Part shown: in pieces, positions 17,303 to 26,621 of the stretch
Layout: each line of letters opens with the position of its first letter
Position numbering within the stretch: position 1 is the stretch's first letter
NCBI RefSeq assembly: GCF_900107435.1
Contig: NZ_FNPZ01000004.1
Span: 124,001 to 188,000, forward strand
Length of the DNA: 64,000 nucleotides
Source: Herbiconiux ginsengi
Lineage (GTDB): Bacteria; Actinomycetota; Actinomycetes; Actinomycetales; Microbacteriaceae
Direction: 5' to 3'
Translations under genes and position numbers: made by a program
The notes under the pieces: model-generated
The model's database searches: none
The model's input: the letters and a program-made list of their open reading frames with translations, nothing else
Told to the model about the DNA's origin: nothing

Positions 17303-18859
17303 ATGAACAGTGCAGCACCCGTCCGCGTTGGTATCGGCCCCCTGAGCGTCGCCGACGTGGTCGCCGTGGCGCGCCGCGGCGCACCCCTCGAGATCGAGCC
17401 CGAAGCCCTCGCCGCGGTGGCCGAGAGCCGCGACCGCATCGACCGGCTGGCCGGCGACGAACGCCCCCACTACGGCATATCGACAGGCTTCGGCGCACTC
17501 GCCACCACCTACATCGCCGCCTCCCGCCGCACGACGCTGCAGCAGAGCCTGGTGCGTTCGCACGCGGCCGGATCGGGTGCCGAGGTCGAGCGCGAGGTGG
17601 TGCGGGCGCTGATGCTCCTGCGCCTGTCGACGCTCCTCACCGGGCGTACGGGTATCCGGCCCGCCACGGCGGAGGCGTACGCCGGACTGCTGAACGCGGG
17701 CATCACGCCGATCGTGCGGGAGTACGGTTCGCTCGGCTGTTCGGGCGACCTCGCGCCGTTGGCCCACTGCGCGCTCGCCCTGATGGGCGAGGGCGACGTG
17801 CGCGATGCGAGCGGTGAGGCGATGCCCGCAGGCGAGGCGCTCGCCGCGGCCGGCCTGGCGCCGGTGGTGCTGGCCGAGAAGGAGGGTCTCGCCCTCATCA
17901 ACGGCACCGACGGGATGCTCGGCCAGCTCTGCCTCGCGCTCGACGACCTCGAGGGTCTCCTGCGCACCGCCGACGTCAGCGCCGCGCTCTCGGTCGACGC
18001 CCTGATGGGCACCGACACCGCCTACGCCGCCGATCTGCAGGCGCTCCGTCCGCAGCTCGGGCAGGCCGACTCCGCGGCGAACCTGCGCGCCCTGTTGCAC
18101 GGCTCCGAGATCATGGCCAGCCACCGCGGCCCCGAGGACACCCGGGTGCAGGACGCCTATTCGCTGCGCTGCGCCCCGCAGGTGCACGGCGGCGCCCGGG
18201 ACACCATGGCGCACGCGCGCCTCGTGGCCGAGCGCGAGCTGGCCTCGGCGGTCGACAACCCCGTGGTGACGCTCGACGGCCGGGTGGAGTCGAACGGCAA
18301 CTTCCACGGAGCGCCCGTCGCCTACGTGCTCGACTTCCTCGCCATCGTGGTGGCGGATGTCGCGAGCATGAGCGAGCGGCGGGTCGACCGGATGCTCGAC
18401 CCCCACCGCAACCACGGGCTCCCCGCCTTCCTCGCGCACGACGCCGGGGTCGACTCGGGGCTCATGATCGCGCAGTACACGGCCGCGGGGATCGTCTCCG
18501 ATCTGAAGAGGCTGGCGGTGCCGGCATCCGTCGACTCCATTCCGTCGTCGGCCATGCAGGAAGACCACGTGTCGATGGGCTGGCACGCCGCCCGCAAGCT
18601 GCGCAGCGCCGTCGACGGGCTGAGCCGGGTGCTGGCGATCGAGGTGCTCACCGCGGCCCGCGCCATCGATCTTCGTGCACCGCTCGAGACGGCGCCCCCG
18701 TTGCGGAGCGTCGTCGCCACCGTGCGGCGCAGCGTCGAGGGGCCGGGCCCCGACCGCTACCTCTCGCCCGAGATCGAAGCCGTGGTGGAGCTCGTGCGGA
18801 GCCGTGCGGTGCTCGACGCGGCCGCATCCGGGCTCGAACCCGTGAACCGGCTGGCCTGA
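17303..18859 (+). CDS. hutH: Histidine ammonia-lyase
   Basis: A 518-residue aromatic-amino-acid lyase that converts L-histidine to trans-urocanate and ammonia, first step of the Hut pathway. The catalytic tyrosine loop [11 protein letters not shown] is at 58-68. The tripeptide that cyclises to the MIO cofactor lies in [14 protein letters not shown] and is Cys-Ser-Gly (146-148) instead of the usual Ala-Ser-Gly. Other active-site parts ([22 protein letters not shown]) are conserved. First gene of a five-gene plus-strand run and likely controlled by the IclR gene across the spacer. The window between hutH and hutU is 52 nt. Confidence 0.95.
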   Translation: MNSAAPVRVGIGPLSVADVVAVARRGAPLEIEPEALAAVAESRDRIDRLAGDERPHYGISTGFGALATTYIAASRRTTLQQSLVRSHAAGSGAEVEREVVRALMLLRLSTLLTGRTGIRPATAEAYAGLLNAGITPIVREYGSLGCSGDLAPLAHCALALMGEGDVRDASGEAMPAGEALAAAGLAPVVLAEKEGLALINGTDGMLGQLCLALDDLEGLLRTADVSAALSVDALMGTDTAYAADLQALRPQLGQADSAANLRALLHGSEIMASHRGPEDTRVQDAYSLRCAPQVHGGARDTMAHARLVAERELASAVDNPVVTLDGRVESNGNFHGAPVAYVLDFLAIVVADVASMSERRVDRMLDPHRNHGLPAFLAHDAGVDSGLMIAQYTAAGIVSDLKRLAVPASVDSIPSSAMQEDHVSMGWHAARKLRSAVDGLSRVLAIEVLTAARAIDLRAPLETAPPLRSVVATVRRSVEGPGPDRYLSPEIEAVVELVRSRAVLDAAASGLEPVNRLA

Positions 18860-18911
18860 CCGACGGCGAACCGAACCGACCGACCTGAACCGACGACCTG
18901 GGAGCGAAGCG

Positions 18912-20576
18912 ATGTCCACTCACGAAGCCCGACCCGTGCGAGCCCCGCGCGGAAGCACCCTCACCGCCAAGAGCTGGCAGACCGAAGGCCCCCTGCGGAT
19001 GCTCATGAACAACCTCGACGCCGAGGTGGCCGAGCGTCCCGACGACCTCGTGGTCTACGGCGGCACCGGGCGCGCGGCCCGCAGCTGGGAGGCCTACGAC
19101 GCGATCGTGCACGCGCTCACCGGCCTCGAGAGCGACGAGACGCTGCTGGTGCAGTCCGGTAAGCCGGTCGGCATCTTCCGCACCCACGAATGGGCGCCGC
19201 GGGTGCTCATCGCGAACTCGAACCTCGTGGGCGACTGGGCGACCTGGCCGGAGTTCCGGCGGCTGGAGAGCCTCGGGCTCACGATGTACGGACAGATGAC
19301 GGCCGGGTCGTGGATCTACATCGGCACCCAGGGCATCCTGCAGGGCACCTACGAGACCTTCGCCGCCGTTGCGGACAAGCGCTTCGGCGGATCGCTCGCC
19401 GGCACGCTCACGCTCACCGGCGGCGCGGGCGGCATGGGCGGTGCGCAGCCGCTCGCGGTCACCATGAACGGCGGGGTGGTGCTCATCGTCGACGTCGACC
19501 CGGCGCGACTCGAGCGCCGGGTGCAGCACGGCTACCTCGACGAGATCGCGTCCGACCTGCCGTCTGCGGTGGCTCGGGTGCTCGAGGCGAAGGCGGCGCG
19601 CATCCCGCTTTCCGTCGGGCTCACCGGCAACGCCGCGACGGTGTTCGCGCAGCTGCAGCGCGAGGGGGTCGCGATCGACATCGTGACCGACCAGACCTCC
19701 GCGCACGACCCGCTCAGCTACCTGCCCGAGGGGGTCTCCGTCGCCGAATGGGCGTCGTACGCCGCGCGTGACCCCGAGGAATTCACGACGCGTGCCCGGG
19801 CGTCGATGGCCAAGCAGGTGGCGGCGATGGTGGCGTTCCAGGATGCCGGAGCCGAGGTGTTCGATTACGGCAACTCCATCCGGGCCGAGGCCCAGCTCGG
19901 CGGGTTCGAGCGGGCGTTCGACTTTCCCGGGTTCGTGCCCGCCTACATCCGGCCGCTCTTCGCGGAGGGCAAGGGGCCGTTCCGCTGGGCCGCGCTCTCG
20001 GGCGATCCGGCCGACATCGCCGCGACCGACCGCGCCGTGCTCGAGCTCTTTCCGCACGACGAGAAGCTGCGCCGCTGGATCACCGCGGCCGGCGAGAAGG
20101 TGCACTTCGAGGGCCTTCCGGCCCGCATCTGCTGGCTGGGGCTCCGCGAGCGGCACCTCGCCGGGCTGAGGTTCAACGAGATGGTGGCGTCGGGCGAGCT
20201 GTCGGCCCCCGTGGTGATCGGCCGCGACCATCTCGACTCGGGGTCGGTGGCCTCGCCCTACCGCGAGACCGAGGGCATGGCCGACGGGTCCGACGCGATC
20301 GCCGACTGGCCGCTGCTGAACGCCCTGCTCAACACGGCCTCGGGGGCCACCTGGGTGTCGATCCACCACGGCGGTGGGGTGGGCATCGGGCGGTCGATCC
20401 ACGCCGGTCAGGTGGTGGTGGCCGACGGCACGGCGCTGGCCGCCGAGAAGATCGAGCGGGTGCTCACGAACGACCCGGGCAGTGGAGTGATGCGGCACGT
20501 CGACGCGGGGTACCCGCGCGCAGCCGAGGTCGCGCGCGAACGCGGGCTGCGGGTGCCGATGTGGGAGTCGCCGTGA
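18912..20576 (+). CDS. hutU: Urocanate hydratase (urocanase)
   Basis: A 554-residue NAD+-dependent urocanase that hydrates urocanate to 4-imidazolone-5-propanoate. The N-terminal [20 protein letters not shown] and [13 protein letters not shown], the NAD-binding [20 protein letters not shown] and the conserved [13 protein letters not shown] and [14 protein letters not shown] segments are in order. GGGAG lies 7 nt before the ATG. Length matches HutU. The stop overlaps the next start by 4 nt, showing translational coupling with the amidohydrolase. Confidence 0.97.
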   Translation: MSTHEARPVRAPRGSTLTAKSWQTEGPLRMLMNNLDAEVAERPDDLVVYGGTGRAARSWEAYDAIVHALTGLESDETLLVQSGKPVGIFRTHEWAPRVLIANSNLVGDWATWPEFRRLESLGLTMYGQMTAGSWIYIGTQGILQGTYETFAAVADKRFGGSLAGTLTLTGGAGGMGGAQPLAVTMNGGVVLIVDVDPARLERRVQHGYLDEIASDLPSAVARVLEAKAARIPLSVGLTGNAATVFAQLQREGVAIDIVTDQTSAHDPLSYLPEGVSVAEWASYAARDPEEFTTRARASMAKQVAAMVAFQDAGAEVFDYGNSIRAEAQLGGFERAFDFPGFVPAYIRPLFAEGKGPFRWAALSGDPADIAATDRAVLELFPHDEKLRRWITAAGEKVHFEGLPARICWLGLRERHLAGLRFNEMVASGELSAPVVIGRDHLDSGSVASPYRETEGMADGSDAIADWPLLNALLNTASGATWVSIHHGGGVGIGRSIHAGQVVVADGTALAAEKIERVLTNDPGSGVMRHVDAGYPRAAEVARERGLRVPMWESP

Positions 20577-22015
20577 GCGACACGGATGCGGGCTCCGGCT
20601 CCGGCGCCGGTCAGCCGGCCGGAGGTGCGGGCGGCGTGCCGGGCGGACCGGATACGCGGGGTGACATGGGTCGACTTGGCGCGCGCGGTGTCGGCGGCCG
20701 GCCGGCCGGTGGCGCAGGTGCCCCGGGCGGGACGGACAGGGGCGGGCTGGCCGACGGTCGCGCGCACGCGGGCGAGACCGCGCACGGGCGGCTCGCCGGG
20801 CTCGACGCGATCGCCGGCGTCGGGGCGGATGTCGCGCGCGGCGGTTTCAGCCGCCACCTCTGGAACGGCGCCGACCTCGAGCTCCGCGCGTGGTTCACCG
20901 AGCGAGCCGGGGCCGTCGGACTCGACGTCGAGGCCGACCGCAACGGTAACCTCTGGGCCTGGTGGGGCGCGCCCGGGCCGGGAGCCGTGGTCACCGGCAG
21001 TCATCTCGATTCGGTGCCCGGCGGGGGCGCCTACGACGGCCCGCTGGGTGTCGTGAGCGCTCTGGATGCGGTGGGCCGGCTGCGCGCATCCGGATTCCAG
21101 CCGTCGAAGCCCTTCGCCGTGGTGGTGTTCGCCGAGGAGGAGGGCTCGCGATTCGGCGTGGCGTGCCTCGGGTCGCGGTTGATGACCGGGGTGCTCGACC
21201 CCGCCCGGGCGCGGAGCCTGCGCGACGCAGACGGCGTGACGCTGGCCGAGGCGGGCGCGGCGGTCGGGTTCGACGTCAAAGGGCTCGGCGCCGATCCGGT
21301 CGCGCTCGATCGGATCGGCCTGTTCGTCGAGCTGCATGTCGAGCAGGGCCGTGGACTGATCGACCTGCAGGCACCGGTCGCGCTGGCCTCGTCGGTGCTG
21401 GCCCACGGGCGGTGGCGACTGGAGTTCCGCGGGCAGGGCAATCACGCGGGGACGACGTTGATGGGCGACCGGCACGATCCGATGATCGCGGCCGCGCGGG
21501 CCGTCGAGGCCGTGCGGGCGGCGGCGCTGGCCGTGCCGGGCGCGCGGGCCACGGTCGGACGCATCGAGGCGGTGCCGGGCGGCACGAACGTGATCGCCTC
21601 CGCCGTGCGCCTGTGGCTGGACGCTCGGGCCGACAGCGACGACGACACCCGGATGCTCGTGACCGAGATCGAGCGGCGAGCGGAGGCGGCATCGTTCGTG
21701 GAGGAGTCGTGGTCGGGGCGGGTCGAGTTCGACACCGACCTCCGGGAGCGGCTGCGTGCCGTGCTCACGAGGCCGGCTGCGGGTGACGCGACAGGAGGGG
21801 CGGGTGACGCATCTGTCGCCGGTCCCGTCTCGATCCCCGTTCTGGCCACCGGCGCGGGGCACGACGCAGGGGTGCTGGCGGGCGTGGTGCCCACCGCGAT
21901 GCTCTTCGTGCGCAACCCGACGGGGGTCTCGCACGCGCCCGAGGAATTCGCCGAGCTCGCCGACTGCCTCGCCGGAACGGATGCGCTCGAGTCGGTGCTG
22001 CGGGGGCTGCTGTGA
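20573..22015 (+). CDS. M20-family amidohydrolase (AllC/N-carbamoyl-amino-acid hydrolase type) in the hut operon
   Basis: A 480-residue zinc amidohydrolase. Family metal ligands are visible: [15 protein letters not shown] (H144, D155), [11 protein letters not shown] (catalytic and metal Glu), [10 protein letters not shown] (His), and GAGHDAG near the C-terminus. Residues 3-75 are an unusual Gly/Ala/Arg-rich extension before the enzyme begins ([13 protein letters not shown]). The GTG start at 20573 overlaps hutU, and the stop overlaps hutF. Annotated relatives are allantoate or carbamoyl-amino-acid hydrolases, but hut context and the absence of hutG suggest it hydrolyses N-formyl-L-glutamate to glutamate and formate. 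That reaction is inferred. Confidence 0.88.
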   Translation: MSDTDAGSGSGAGQPAGGAGGVPGGPDTRGDMGRLGARGVGGRPAGGAGAPGGTDRGGLADGRAHAGETAHGRLAGLDAIAGVGADVARGGFSRHLWNGADLELRAWFTERAGAVGLDVEADRNGNLWAWWGAPGPGAVVTGSHLDSVPGGGAYDGPLGVVSALDAVGRLRASGFQPSKPFAVVVFAEEEGSRFGVACLGSRLMTGVLDPARARSLRDADGVTLAEAGAAVGFDVKGLGADPVALDRIGLFVELHVEQGRGLIDLQAPVALASSVLAHGRWRLEFRGQGNHAGTTLMGDRHDPMIAAARAVEAVRAAALAVPGARATVGRIEAVPGGTNVIASAVRLWLDARADSDDDTRMLVTEIERRAEAASFVEESWSGRVEFDTDLRERLRAVLTRPAAGDATGGAGDASVAGPVSIPVLATGAGHDAGVLAGVVPTAMLFVRNPTGVSHAPEEFAELADCLAGTDALESVLRGLL

Positions 22016-23517
22016 GCGGGCCGGAGAACGCGTTCGCCGGCGTGTGGTGTGCGACCGTGGTGGGCGAGGACGGCGTCGAGCACGACGTGCGCTTCGAGGC
22101 CGACGGCGCGGGGCGCATCCGCCACCGGGCAGCGCAGCAGCAGGCACAGCGCGGCGATCTGCGGCTCGGAACCGTTCTGGCGGGGGCCGGCAACGCGCAT
22201 TCCCACGCCTTTCACCGAGCACTGCGCGGACGCACCCACGATGGCGGCGGCGACTTCTGGCAGTGGCGCGACTCGATGTACGCCGTGGCCGCCGCCCTCG
22301 AACCCGAGAGCTCCTTCACGCTGGCGCGGGCCGTCTTCGCCGAGATGCTGGTGGCCGGCTACACGGCCGTCGGGGAGTTCCACTACCTGCACCACCGCCC
22401 CGACGGCAGCGCCTACCCGCACGCGTTCGAACAGGCGCTCGTGGCGGCGGCAACCGAAGTGGGCATCCGTCTCACCCTCCTCGACACCGCCTACCTGCAG
22501 GCGGGGCCCGGTCGCGCCCTCGAGCCCGCGCAGCGTCGCTTCGGCGACCGGGATGCCGCGGCCTACCTCTCTCGGTGGCACGCGTTGCGGGAGCTCGTGC
22601 CCGCACTCGGGGCCGCCCTGCACTCGGTGCGGGCGGTGCCGCCGGCGGCCGTCGCGGAGATCGTGGCGGGGCTCCCGTCCGACGTGCCCCTGCACATCCA
22701 CCTCTCGGAGCAGCCGCGCGAGAACACGGAGGTGCTCGCAGCCTACGGGGTGAGCCCGACGCGGCTGCTGGCCGATGCGGGCGCGCTCTCGGCGCGCACC
22801 TCGGTGGTGCACGCGACCCATCTCGACGAGGCCGACATCGCCCTGATCGGCGCGGCCGGCGCGACCGTGGTGATGTGCCCGACCACCGAGGCCGACCTCG
22901 GCGACGGCATCGGGCCCGCCCGGGCACTGCACGACGCCGGTGCGGTGCTCGCGCTGGGCTCCGATCAGCATGCCGTGATCGATCCCTTCCTCGAGGTGCG
23001 CGGCCTCGAGATGCACGAGCGGCTGGCCTCCGGGCGCCGCGGGGTCTTCTCGCCCGCCGAGCTCGTGGCCGCGTCGGCGTCGGGCTCCTATCGCGCCCTC
23101 GGCCTGAACCGGCCGTCGCACCCGTCTGCTGAGCGGCCGTTCGGCGCCGACGAATCGTCGCCCGGCCCGGCTGTGTCCCCACCGGGGCTGGATCCGGCGT
23201 CGGCCAGCGCAGGGAGGTCATCGCTGCAGGTGGGCGACCCGCTCGACCTCGTCGAACTCGCGACCGACACGGTCCGCACCGTCGGGGCGCGGCCGGCCCA
23301 GCTTCTCTTGGTCGCGACCTCGGCCGATGTGCGGCGCGTGCTGGTGGGCGGGCGCGTCGTGGCCGACACCGGCGTGCTGGTCGGCGGGGCGCATCCGGCC
23401 GACCTCCTGCGCGAGGCGCTCGCCGTGATCGATAGCGCGCATCCGCCGGCCACCCGCCTCGACGCCCGCGAACGCGACCGGCCGGGCATCCGCACCGAAC
23501 CAGGAGGCACCGCATGA
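22012..23517 (+). CDS. hutF: Formimidoylglutamate deiminase
   Basis: A 501-residue amidohydrolase-superfamily enzyme that converts N-formimino-L-glutamate to N-formyl-L-glutamate and ammonia. HutF hallmarks are present: GAGNAHSHAFHRALRGR (metal His 63 and 65), FWQWRDSMY, VGEFHYLHH, PLHIHLSEQP, HATHLD and LGSDQHAVIDP. A Pro/Ser/Ala-rich stretch of about 37 residues (367-403) is inserted before the C-terminal beta domain, longer than needed for the fold. ATG overlaps the previous stop (ATGTGA-type overlap of 4 nt) and its own stop overlaps hutI. Confidence 0.93.
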   Translation: MSGPENAFAGVWCATVVGEDGVEHDVRFEADGAGRIRHRAAQQQAQRGDLRLGTVLAGAGNAHSHAFHRALRGRTHDGGGDFWQWRDSMYAVAAALEPESSFTLARAVFAEMLVAGYTAVGEFHYLHHRPDGSAYPHAFEQALVAAATEVGIRLTLLDTAYLQAGPGRALEPAQRRFGDRDAAAYLSRWHALRELVPALGAALHSVRAVPPAAVAEIVAGLPSDVPLHIHLSEQPRENTEVLAAYGVSPTRLLADAGALSARTSVVHATHLDEADIALIGAAGATVVMCPTTEADLGDGIGPARALHDAGAVLALGSDQHAVIDPFLEVRGLEMHERLASGRRGVFSPAELVAASASGSYRALGLNRPSHPSAERPFGADESSPGPAVSPPGLDPASASAGRSSLQVGDPLDLVELATDTVRTVGARPAQLLLVATSADVRRVLVGGRVVADTGVLVGGAHPADLLREALAVIDSAHPPATRLDARERDRPGIRTEPGGTA

Positions 23518-24677
23518 CCGCACAGCTGCTCACCGGCATCGGCGAGCTCACCACCAACGACGACGAGCTGGGCCGCCTGCACGACGCCGCGCTCGTGCTC
23601 GACGACGGCGTCATCGCCTGGGTCGGGCCGGCCGCAGCGGCACCGGTCGCCGATACGCGCACGGATCTCGGCGGCCGCGCGGTGCTGCCGGGCTGGGTCG
23701 ACACCCACACGCATCCGGTGTTCGCGGGGGAGCGCAGCGCGGAGTTCGAGGCGCGGATGGCGGGCGCCCGCTATGCGGCCGGTGGCATCGCCTCGACCGT
23801 GGCGGCGACCCGGGCCGCCACGCCCGCGCAGCTCGGCGCGAACGCCGCACGGCTGCGGCGGGAGGCCGAGCGGCAGGGCACCACCTTCGTCGAAGCGAAG
23901 ACGGGGTACGGCCTCGACGTCGCGTCGGAGCGCGCCTCGGCGCTGGCCGCGGCCGAGGTCGCCGATGTCGTCACCTTCCTCGGCGCTCACCTCGTGCCGC
24001 CCGGGATCGATCGTCGCGACTACCTCGACCTCGTCACGGGGCCCATGCTCGCCGCGGTGGCGCCGTTCGCCCAGTACGTCGACGTGTTCTGCGAGGAGGG
24101 GGCGTTCGACGTCGAGGAGTCGCGCGAGGTGCTGCTCGCCGGCCGCCGCGCCGGGCTCGGCCTGCGTGTGCACGGCAACCAGCTCGGGCATTCCGGCGGT
24201 GTGCGGCTCGCGGTCGACCTCGCCGCCGCCAGCGTCGACCACTGCAACCACCTCGACGCCGCCGACATCGCAGCCCTCGCCGATTCGTCGACCGTCGCGA
24301 CCTTCCTGCCGGCCTGCGACCTCTCCACGCGCGAGCCGTTCGGGCCCGCGCGCGAGCTCCTCGATGCCGGCGGCCGGATCGCCATCGCCACGAACTGCAA
24401 TCCCGGCACGTCGTACACCACCTCGATGGCGTTCTGCGTGGCCACCGCGGTGCTGCAGATGCATCTCACGGTCGAGGAGGCCGTCTTCGCCGCCACGCGC
24501 GGTGCGGCACGCTCCGTGGGCCGCGACGATCTCGGGGTCGTGCGGGTGGGCGCCCCCGCCGACCTGCAGGCGCTGGAGGCGCCATCCGTGGTGCACCTGG
24601 CCTACCGCCCCGGCGTGCCCCTCACGGCAGCCGTCTGGCGCGCGGGAGCCCTCGTCGCCGGAGGCCGCTTCCCCTGA
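23514..24677 (+). CDS. hutI: Imidazolonepropionase
   Basis: A 387-residue amidohydrolase that opens 4-imidazolone-5-propanoate to N-formimino-L-glutamate. Metal motif HTHPVFAGERSAEFEARMAG, then KTGYGL, FLGAHLVP, VHGNQLGHSGG, DHCNHLD and ATNCNPGTSYT, all typical of HutI. The length is slightly shorter than usual (about 400). ATG overlaps hutF by 4 nt, so hutU to hutI form one translationally coupled block. A nested palindrome follows the stop. Confidence 0.95.
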   Translation: MTAQLLTGIGELTTNDDELGRLHDAALVLDDGVIAWVGPAAAAPVADTRTDLGGRAVLPGWVDTHTHPVFAGERSAEFEARMAGARYAAGGIASTVAATRAATPAQLGANAARLRREAERQGTTFVEAKTGYGLDVASERASALAAAEVADVVTFLGAHLVPPGIDRRDYLDLVTGPMLAAVAPFAQYVDVFCEEGAFDVEESREVLLAGRRAGLGLRVHGNQLGHSGGVRLAVDLAAASVDHCNHLDAADIAALADSSTVATFLPACDLSTREPFGPARELLDAGGRIAIATNCNPGTSYTTSMAFCVATAVLQMHLTVEEAVFAATRGAARSVGRDDLGVVRVGAPADLQALEAPSVVHLAYRPGVPLTAAVWRAGALVAGGRFP

Positions 24678-24770
24678 GCGCCGACTTCGTGCCCCTACCC
24701 GCCCGAAAACGCCCGTCTTCGGGCGGGTAGGGGCAAATTCTCCGAGGGCACGAAGCGCCTAGCCGGCGCT
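24678..24770. repeat. Nested palindrome between convergent hutI and poxB-like genes
   Basis: Inner arms 24691-24706 and 24719-24734 are perfect over 16 bp (GCCCCTACCCGCCCGA and its complement). Outside them CTTCGTGC (24685-24692) pairs with GCACGAAG (24748-24755), and AGCGCCG with CGGCGCT next to the two stop codons. It likely ends transcription from both sides. Confidence 0.8.
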
Positions 24771-26503
24771 CAGTCGAAGAGGCGGCGGAAGACGTTCGTG
24801 TCGGCCAGGTCGACCAGCTCGTCGCCGCGCCCCGACAGGATGGTGCGCATCGCGTAGAGCGTGAACCCCTTCACCTGCCCGGCCGTGATCGCGGGTGGGA
24901 TGGAGAGCTCCTGCCGCGCGGTCACCACGTCGACGAGCGCCGGCCCGTCGTGCGCGAACGCCGCCTGCAGAGCACCCCGCAGGTCGTCGGGTTTCTCCAC
25001 CCGCTGACCGTGGATGCCCATCGCGTTCGCGACATCGGCGAAGTTCGGATTGTCGAGCCCGGTTCCGTAGTTCACGAAGCCGGCCGCCTTCATCTCCACC
25101 TCCACGAAGTTGAGCGAGGAGTTGTTGAATACCACGATCTTCACCGGCAGCTTGTTCTGCCGCACGGTGAGCAACTCGCCGAAGAGCATCCCGAGCCCGC
25201 CGTCGCCCGAGAGCGCGATCACCTGCCGGCCCGGGAACGCCGTCTGCGCCCCGATCGCGTGAGGCAGCGCGTTGGCCATGGTGCCGTGACTGAACGATCC
25301 GAGCAGCCGTCGCGATCCGTTCATCTCGAGATAGCGGGCGGCCCACACGACGGGAGACCCGACATCCGGGATGAACACCGCATCCTCGGTGGCCAGCTCG
25401 CTCACCAACCGCGCCAGGTACTGCGGATGGATCGGCTCGCGATTGCGGTCGTTGTCGGCCAGTCCGTCGAGCTCCTTGCGCGTCTTGGCGTAGTGCGCGC
25501 GCGCCGAGTCGAGATGCCGCGAGCTCTTCTTCTGCGTCAGCAAGGGCAGCAGCGCGTCGATGGTGTCGCCCACGTCGCCCACGAGTCCCAAGTCGAGCGG
25601 CGCACGCCGCCCCAGCTGTTCGCCGCGGATGTCGACCTGCACGATCTTCGCCTTCGACGGATAGAACTGCTGGTACGGGAAGTCGGTGCCGAGCATCAGC
25701 AGGGCGTCGCAGCTCTCCATCGCGCGGTATCCGGATGCGAACCCCAGCAGCCCCGTCATGCCCACGTCGTAGGGGTTGTCATACTCCAGGAACTCCTTGC
25801 CCCGGAGCGCGTGCACGATCGGAGCCTCCAACCGCCCGGCGATCTCGAGCACCTTCGCGTGCGCGCCCTCGGTGCCCGCGCCGCCGAGGATCGTGACCTT
25901 CTTCGCCGAGTTCAGGATGTCGGCTGCCGCAGCGAGCGACGCGTCGTCCGGTCGCACCACACTCCGTGTCGCCACGATCGGCGCCGACTTCGCGCGGCCC
26001 GCACTCGCGGTGAGGAAGATCTCGCCCGGCACCACCACCACGGCGACCCCGCGCTTCTCGACCGCCGTGCGCATCGCGATCTCCAGCACCCGGGGCAGCT
26101 GCTCGGGCACGCTCACCAGCTCGACGTAGACGCTGCACTCGCGGAACAGCTCCTGCGGATGCGTCTCCTGGAAGTACCCGCTGCCGATCTCGGCGGCCGG
26201 GATGTGCGCCGCGATCGCGAGCACGGGAACCCGGCTGCGGTTCGCGTCGAAGAGTCCGTTGACGAGGTGCAGGTTGCCCGGGCCGCAGCTGCCCGCGCAG
26301 ACGGCGAGGTCGCCCGTGAGCGCCGCGTCGGCGGCCGCCGCGAACGCTGCCGCCTCCTCGTGCCGCACGTGCTCCCAGGCCACGGCGCCGTTGCGGCGGA
26401 TGGCATCGGTGAACCCGTTCAGCGAGTCGCCCGGCAACCCGTAGACCCGCCGCACCCCCGCATCCGCGATGATCTCGACGATGGTGTCGGCGACTGTCGG
26501 CAT
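24770..26503 (-). CDS. poxB: Thiamine-diphosphate-dependent pyruvate dehydrogenase (quinone) / pyruvate oxidase
   Basis: A 577-residue ThDP enzyme of the PoxB group. The N-terminal pyrimidine-binding domain has YGLPGDSLNGFTDA and WEHVRHEEAAAFAA (activating Glu). A central FAD-type domain follows, then the PP domain with ALSGDGGLGMLFGELLTVRQ and the closing NN of the GDG-NN motif. It would decarboxylate pyruvate to acetate while feeding electrons to quinone. A TAGCGT box near 26546 and a 40-nt leader lie upstream. It stands alone and converges with hutI. Confidence 0.9.
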   Translation of the reverse strand: MPTVADTIVEIIADAGVRRVYGLPGDSLNGFTDAIRRNGAVAWEHVRHEEAAAFAAAADAALTGDLAVCAGSCGPGNLHLVNGLFDANRSRVPVLAIAAHIPAAEIGSGYFQETHPQELFRECSVYVELVSVPEQLPRVLEIAMRTAVEKRGVAVVVVPGEIFLTASAGRAKSAPIVATRSVVRPDDASLAAAADILNSAKKVTILGGAGTEGAHAKVLEIAGRLEAPIVHALRGKEFLEYDNPYDVGMTGLLGFASGYRAMESCDALLMLGTDFPYQQFYPSKAKIVQVDIRGEQLGRRAPLDLGLVGDVGDTIDALLPLLTQKKSSRHLDSARAHYAKTRKELDGLADNDRNREPIHPQYLARLVSELATEDAVFIPDVGSPVVWAARYLEMNGSRRLLGSFSHGTMANALPHAIGAQTAFPGRQVIALSGDGGLGMLFGELLTVRQNKLPVKIVVFNNSSLNFVEVEMKAAGFVNYGTGLDNPNFADVANAMGIHGQRVEKPDDLRGALQAAFAHDGPALVDVVTARQELSIPPAITAGQVKGFTLYAMRTILSGRGDELVDLADTNVFRRLFD

Positions 26504-26559
26504 GGTGGACCCCGTTCCGTGACTCTGGCGTCGGACGCCTCCACGCTACCCGGGCGGAG

Positions 26560-26616
26560 CCCCTGGCGGGTGGCCCTCGCGGGGACAGTCCCCGGTCGGG
26601 CGCTGCGGCCCAGGGG
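26560..26616. terminator. GC-rich hairpins downstream of the phosphosugar mutase
   Basis: CCCCTGG (26560-26566) pairs with CCAGGGG (26610-26616), and inside it GGGGAC/GTCCCC (26581-26593) forms a short tight hairpin. There is no U tract. The rest of the 118-nt spacer carries the poxB promoter and leader. Confidence 0.35.
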
Positions 26617-26621
26617 CCGCC

